Shown: positions 60,232-64,000 of the stretch, in pieces | Layout of the letters: every line of letters starts with the position of its first letter | How positions within the stretch are numbered: the first letter of the stretch is position 1 | Source: JACPPO01 sp965262505 | Lineage (GTDB): Bacteria; Acidobacteriota; Vicinamibacteria; Vicinamibacterales; UBA2999 | Length of the DNA stretch: 64,000 nucleotides | Direction of reading: 5' to 3' | Assembly: GCA_965262505.1 (NCBI GenBank) | Contig: CBDHFM010000030.1 | Location: 1,426,001-1,490,000 of the forward strand | Position numbers and translations under genes: made by a program | Notes under the pieces: model-generated | The model's database searches: none | Told to the model about the DNA's origin: nothing | Seen by the model: the letters and a program-made list of their open reading frames with translations, nothing else

Positions 60232-60918
60232 CTACGCGCGAACCGGGCGACGCGGCGCCCGGTCTCGATATTCCTCATCGCGGCCCACGCGCGGCACCAG
60301 GCGCTCGCCCTTGTAGAGCCACACCTTGACGCCAATCTTCCCGTAGGTCGTACCCGCTTCGGCGAAGCCGTAGTCGATGTCCGCCCGCAGCGTCTGCAGC
60401 GGCAGCTGGCCGTGCAGATACCACTCCGAGCGCGCGATTTCCGCTCCGTTCAGCCGTCCCCCCACGCGCACCTTGATGCCCCGCGCGCCGAAGCGCAGCG
60501 CTGACTCCACGGCCTTGCGCATCGCACGCCGGAAGGCCACGCGTTTCTCGAGCTGCACCGCCACCGATTCCGAGATCAACTGCGCCTCGAGTTCCGGCTT
60601 CTGGATCTCCTGGATGTTGATGAAGACCTCCCGGCTCGTGCGCTTCTGGATCTCCTGCTTCAGCTTGTCGACTTCCGCGCCCTTGCGGCCGATGATGATC
60701 CCGGGCCGCGAGGTGTAGATGTCGATCTTCAGCTTGTTCGCGGCGCGCTCGGTCTCGATCCGAGAAACACCGGCGTGAGAAAACCGCTTCTTCAAATCCT
60801 GTCTGAGCGCGAGATCCTCGTGGAGCAACTGTGCGTAGTCGCGATCCGAGAACCAGCGCGAGCGCCAGGTCTTGTTGAAACCGAGCCGGAACCCGTAGGG
60901 GTGAACCTTCTGGCCCAC
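60232..60918 (-). CDS. rpsC: 30S ribosomal protein S3
   Basis: 228 residues with N-terminal KH-type domain ('MGQKVHPYGFRLGFNKTWRS', 'IIIGRKGAEVDKLKQEIQKR') and the C-terminal S3 domain ('LNGAEIARSEWYLHGQLPLQ'). Forms the mRNA entry site of the 30S subunit. Confidence 0.97.
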   Translation of the reverse strand: MGQKVHPYGFRLGFNKTWRSRWFSDRDYAQLLHEDLALRQDLKKRFSHAGVSRIETERAANKLKIDIYTSRPGIIIGRKGAEVDKLKQEIQKRTSREVFINIQEIQKPELEAQLISESVAVQLEKRVAFRRAMRKAVESALRFGARGIKVRVGGRLNGAEIARSEWYLHGQLPLQTLRADIDYGFAEAGTTYGKIGVKVWLYKGERLVPRVGRDEEYRDRAPRRPVRA

Positions 60919-60962
60919 TATGTCGTCTCCTTCGTGGAGGCCTGAAGGCCTCCGTCCACTGT

Positions 60963-61460
60963 TTACGCCTTCGCCGCCGCGGCCTTGCGGCCGGCTGTCT
61001 TCCTCGCGCCTGCCGTCTTCCTCGCACCAGGCGTGCCGCTTGCCTTTGCCTTGCGCGCGCGCGGCGGCCTGACTTCCGCTGTCGTCTTACCCTCTTCCGC
61101 AACCCGCGCAATCTTGAGCGGCCGCTCCGCAAGGCGCACCGTGAGATGCGCTGTGCGTTTTGTTATGCGAAACGCGCGGCCCATCGGGGCCGGACGCACG
61201 CGCTTCATGGACTGCCCCTGGTTCGCGTAGCACGCCAGCACATAGAGGCGTTCGACGTCGCCACCGAACCCTTCCCTCTGCTGCGCGTTGGCGACGGCGG
61301 AGCGCAGCACCTTGGCCAGTTCGCGCGCGATGGTCTTGCGCGTGAACTGCAACGTTGCCAGCGCCTGATTCACGTCCTTCCCACGAATCAGGTCACACAC
61401 CAGGCCCGCCTTCTGGGCTGATGTGCGGACGCCGCGCGCAATCGCCTGCGCTTCGATCAT
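60963..61460 (-). CDS. rplV: 50S ribosomal protein L22 with Ala/Lys-rich tail
   Basis: 165 residues from the ATG at 61460, overlapping the rpsS stop by four bases (ATGA). The L22 fold is normal ('VCDLIRGKDVNQALATLQFT', 'RVRPAPMGRAFRITKRTAHL'). After ~115 there is a basic low-complexity tail with 'GARKTAG' repeats. L22 is normally about 110 residues; the loop lines the exit tunnel and the tail is probably disordered. Confidence 0.95.
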   Translation of the reverse strand: MIEAQAIARGVRTSAQKAGLVCDLIRGKDVNQALATLQFTRKTIARELAKVLRSAVANAQQREGFGGDVERLYVLACYANQGQSMKRVRPAPMGRAFRITKRTAHLTVRLAERPLKIARVAEEGKTTAEVRPPRARKAKASGTPGARKTAGARKTAGRKAAAAKA

Positions 61461-61759
61461 GCCTTCGCTCCTCCGCCCGACGGCCCTGCCGCTTTCTCGG
61501 TCTTCGTCGTGTGTCCCTTGAAGGTGCGGGTCGGCGAAAACTCCCCGAGCTTGTGGCCCACCATGTTCTCGGTCACATACACGGGAATAAATTTCTTCCC
61601 GTTGTGAACGGCCATGGTGTGCCCGACCATCTCGGGAGTCACGGTCGAACGCCGTGACCACGTCTTGATAATCTTCTTCTCGTTGACCCGGTTCAGCGAC
61701 TCGAGCTTCTCGAGCAGCGCCGTGTCGACGAACGGCCCTTTCTTTACTGATCTACTCAT
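61457..61759 (-). CDS. rpsS: 30S ribosomal protein S19
   Basis: 100 residues from the ATG at 61759: 'MSRSVKKGPFVDTALLEKLE', 'SRRSTVTPEMVGHTMAVHNG', 'MVGHKLGEFSPTRTFKGHT'. The open frame upstream into rplB is not coding. Confidence 0.97.
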   Translation of the reverse strand: MSRSVKKGPFVDTALLEKLESLNRVNEKKIIKTWSRRSTVTPEMVGHTMAVHNGKKFIPVYVTENMVGHKLGEFSPTRTFKGHTTKTEKAAGPSGGGAKA

Positions 61760-61791
61760 AGCGATCCGTGGTGAAGACCCAAGGGCCTCCT

Positions 61792-62616
61792 CTACTTCGT
61801 TCTCCGCTTCACGATGAACCGATCCGCATCTTTCCGATGACGGGTCCTGAAGCCCTTCGTCGGCTGGCCCCACGGTGACACCGGATGACGCCCGCCCGAT
61901 GTCTTGCCTTCGCCGCCGCCCAGCGGATGGTCCACTGGATTCATCGCGACGCCGCGCACGTGTGGCTTCCGGCCGAGCCAGCGGCTGCGGCCAGCCTTGC
62001 CGAGCGAGATGTTTTCATGATCCAGGTTGCCGACCTGGCCGATCGTCGCGACGCACTGGATGAGGATCTTGCGAATCTCGCCCGAGGGCATCTTCACCGA
62101 CGCATACTCGCCTTCGCGGGCAACGAGCTGCACCGACGAACCCGCGCTGCGCGCGATTTGCCCGCCTTTGCCTGGCCGCAGCTCCACGTTATGGATCTGC
62201 GTGCCGAGCGGGATGTTCTTGAGCGGCAGGCAATTGCCCGGCAGGATGTCGACGCTGTCGCCGGCAATGACCGTATCGCCGACCTTTACGCCCGCAGGCT
62301 GCAGCATGTACCGCTTCTCGCCGTCGGCATAGGCGATGAGCGCGATCCGCGCCGAACGGTTCGGATCGTACTCGACCGTCGACACCTTGCCCGGGATGTC
62401 TTTCTTGTCCCGCTTGAAGTCGATGATGCGATAGAGCCGCTTGTGCCCGCCGCCGCGCCACCAGGACGTCAAGTGGCCCTGATTGTTGCGGCCGCCTGAC
62501 CGATCCAGCTTCTCGGTCAACGGGCGGTACGGTTCGCTCGTCGTAATGTCGTCGAACGTCTGCCCCGTCCGGAACCGCGTGCCGGGTGAGGTCGGATTGA
62601 ATTTTCGAATCGGCAT
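61792..62616 (-). CDS. rplB: 50S ribosomal protein L2
   Basis: 274 residues. Peptidyl-transferase-associated protein: 'RNNQGHLTSWWRGGGHKRLY', OB and SH3-like domains, 'VRGVAMNPVDHPLGGGEGKT' with the conserved catalytic-region histidine, ending 'RTRHRKDADRFIVKRRTK'. Confidence 0.97.
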   Translation of the reverse strand: MPIRKFNPTSPGTRFRTGQTFDDITTSEPYRPLTEKLDRSGGRNNQGHLTSWWRGGGHKRLYRIIDFKRDKKDIPGKVSTVEYDPNRSARIALIAYADGEKRYMLQPAGVKVGDTVIAGDSVDILPGNCLPLKNIPLGTQIHNVELRPGKGGQIARSAGSSVQLVAREGEYASVKMPSGEIRKILIQCVATIGQVGNLDHENISLGKAGRSRWLGRKPHVRGVAMNPVDHPLGGGEGKTSGGRHPVSPWGQPTKGFRTRHRKDADRFIVKRRTK

Positions 62617-62621
62617 GCTGA

Positions 62622-62912
62622 TTACGCCCCCTGCAGGAATTCCGGAAGCTTTTCGCCTTCCCGCAGCTTCACGTACGCCTTCTTCCAGTCAGAGCGCCGT
62701 CCCACGTACTTGCCCTGGCGCTTCATCTTGCCGTGCACTACCGAGGTACGGACACTCGCCACCTTGGACCCGAGCAGCGTTTCGACGGCCCGCCTGACGT
62801 CGATCTTGTTCGCGTCCCTCGCCACCTGAAACACCAGTGTCCCCCCATCCTCGCGGATGACCGTCGTCTTCTCGGTGATGATCGGGCGCCGGATGACTTC
62901 GGTAAGTTTCAT
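62622..62912 (-). CDS. rplW: 50S ribosomal protein L23
   Basis: 96 residues from the ATG at 62912: 'MKLTEVIRRPIITEKTTVIR' and 'DVRRAVETLLGSKVASVRTS'. Docking site for trigger factor and SRP at the tunnel exit. The in-frame extension upstream lies in rplD and is a shadow. Confidence 0.96.
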   Translation of the reverse strand: MKLTEVIRRPIITEKTTVIREDGGTLVFQVARDANKIDVRRAVETLLGSKVASVRTSVVHGKMKRQGKYVGRRSDWKKAYVKLREGEKLPEFLQGA

Positions 62913-62914
62913 GA

Positions 62915-63535
62915 TCACCCCAACGCGTCCTGAAGCTTTTCCAGCGCGGCCTGCGTCAGCACGACGCGCCGCGTGTCCATCACGTCCCGGGCGCTCACGC
63001 GGTTGCTCGGCAGCATCCGTACGCCCTCGAGGTTGCGCACCGACAGCGCCAGTTTGTCCTCGGGCTTCACGTCCACGAGTAACGCTTTCCCGTCGATGCC
63101 AAGCTGTTGGAGCATCTCGACTGCCGCCCTCGTCCTGATCTCGCTCACGCTCAGCGCGTCGACGACGATAATCTGGCCGTCCCGGAGTTTCTGCGCGAGC
63201 GCGGCGCGCAGCGCCCCTTTCTCGACCTTCCTGGGGACGTGGTAGTCGTAGCTGCGCGGCTGCGGGCCGAACACTACGCCGCCCTTCCGCCACAGGGGGT
63301 TCCGGGCCTCACCGACTTGGGCGCGCCCGGTGCCCTTCTGCCGCCAGGGCTTCTTGCCGGTGCCGCTCACCATGGCGCGCGTCTTCGTCGCGTGCGTGCC
63401 GCGCCGCGCGGCGGCGTTGGCGCGCACGACCGACTCATGGATCAGGTCGGTCTTGATCCGACCGCCGAACACCTCGTCGCGCAAGTCGAGTGAGCCGACC
63501 TTCTCGTTCTGCTGATTGACGACGTCGACAGTCAT
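62915..63535 (-). CDS. rplD: 50S ribosomal protein L4
   Basis: 206 residues: 'RRGTHATKTRAMVSGTGKKP', 'WRQKGTGRAQVGEARNPLWR' (tunnel loop) and the C-terminal alpha/beta core. In E. coli L4 autoregulates the S10 operon. Its stop is two bases before the rplW start. Confidence 0.97.
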   Translation of the reverse strand: MTVDVVNQQNEKVGSLDLRDEVFGGRIKTDLIHESVVRANAAARRGTHATKTRAMVSGTGKKPWRQKGTGRAQVGEARNPLWRKGGVVFGPQPRSYDYHVPRKVEKGALRAALAQKLRDGQIIVVDALSVSEIRTRAAVEMLQQLGIDGKALLVDVKPEDKLALSVRNLEGVRMLPSNRVSARDVMDTRRVVLTQAALEKLQDALG

Positions 63536-63537
63536 GG

Positions 63538-63999
63538 CTATCTCTTGCCCTTCCTCTTCACCGGCTCCACCTGCGCGATGCGAATGGGCTTGGCCGCGAT
63601 CGCCTTGCGGATCACTACGACGCCGTTCGGCCCGCCGGGCACCGAGCCCTCGACAAGCAGGAGGTTGTTCTCCGCGTCGACACGAATCACCTTCAGATTG
63701 CGCACCGTGATCTGGGCATCACCCATGTGGCCGCCCATCCGCATGCCTTTCACGACACGCGACGGGTAGGACGAGGCGCCGATGGATCCTGGCGCCCTGT
63801 GGTGCATCGATCCATGCGAGGCGACCCCGCCACTGAAGTGGTGGCGCCTGACGACGCCCTGAAAGCCCTTGCCTCGACTCGTCCCGATCACATCGACACG
63901 CTCGCCGTCTGCGAAGATCGATACGTTCACCTGGTCGCCGGCCTTCAGCGGGTCACCACCCGTCTTGAGCTTCAACTCGCGGCGAATGCGCGTCGCAGG
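63538..63999 (-). CDS. rplC: 50S ribosomal protein L3, 5' truncated
   Basis: C-terminal ~150 residues of L3; the frame is open to the window edge ('PATRIRRELKLKTGGDPLKA'), so the first ~55 residues and start are outside. 'GTSRGKGFQGVVRRHHFSGG', 'HRAPGSIGASSYPSRVVKGM' and 'MGGHMGDAQITVRNLKVIRV' identify it. rpsJ and the operon promoter would lie beyond the window. Confidence 0.96.
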   Translation of the reverse strand, partial: PATRIRRELKLKTGGDPLKAGDQVNVSIFADGERVDVIGTSRGKGFQGVVRRHHFSGGVASHGSMHHRAPGSIGASSYPSRVVKGMRMGGHMGDAQITVRNLKVIRVDAENNLLLVEGSVPGGPNGVVVIRKAIAAKPIRIAQVEPVKRKGKR

Positions 64000-64000
64000 T

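Overview
The window is a high-GC bacterial chromosome segment: two blocks of core translation and RNA-processing genes enclosing about 31 kb of accessory, insertion-sequence-rich DNA. The accessory content (an Oar-like TonB-dependent receptor with an N-terminal carboxypeptidase-regulatory domain, a DUF5916 protein, many secreted hydrolases, reaction-centre-type c cytochromes and DUF6152 proteins) suggests Acidobacteriota, probably the Vicinamibacteria line. This is inference from gene content; there is no rRNA gene in the window to confirm it. No tRNA, rRNA or CRISPR array was seen.

Layout: (1) 3-12209, plus strand: asnS (5' truncated), rimO, then the classical rimP-nusA-infB-rbfA-nrnA-truB-rpsO-pnp cluster, followed by a small cupredoxin-like gene that probably starts at CTG. 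(2) 12692-15454: an ISAzo13-like element and an IS256-family element 22 bp apart. (3) 15463-46303, accessory island: a DUF5916 protein, a glycosyltransferase, a DUF305/DUF3105 pair, two cyclase-family hydrolases, four metallo-beta-lactamase-fold proteins, an amidohydrolase, a large TonB-dependent receptor, two diheme-type c cytochromes, two DUF6152 proteins, three members of one secreted family carrying a 'GRWEGDT'-like core, and several broken genes. Almost all of these products carry an export signal. (4) 46304-47606: the fourth ISAzo13-like copy, which cuts the end of a coiled-coil gene. (5) 48416-63999, minus strand: the uninterrupted S10/spc/alpha operon from rplC (truncated by the window edge) to rplQ, including secY, adk, map, infA and rpoA, closed by a Rho-independent terminator.

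Four ISAzo13-like copies, each exactly 1303 bp, have readable ends. Copies A and B carry TAA/TAA duplications. Copies C and D have mismatched flanks that become perfect if the 27008-46303 interval is flipped, suggesting an IS-mediated inversion or a misassembly. An IS3-family (IS407-like) element has split a small cupin gene, leaving a 4-bp ACGT duplication; removing the element restores one open frame.

How the genes fit together: the core blocks are ordinary translation operons. The island looks like a periplasmic or outer-membrane degradative module in which a receptor imports an unknown compound, cyclases, MBL-fold proteins and an amidohydrolase open ring, amide or ester bonds, and c cytochromes carry electrons. 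Three minus-strand transcription units in it (a cytochrome, an MBL-fold gene and the cupin gene) share a nearly identical 20-bp promoter-like element containing TATAAT. The substrate cannot be read from the sequence.
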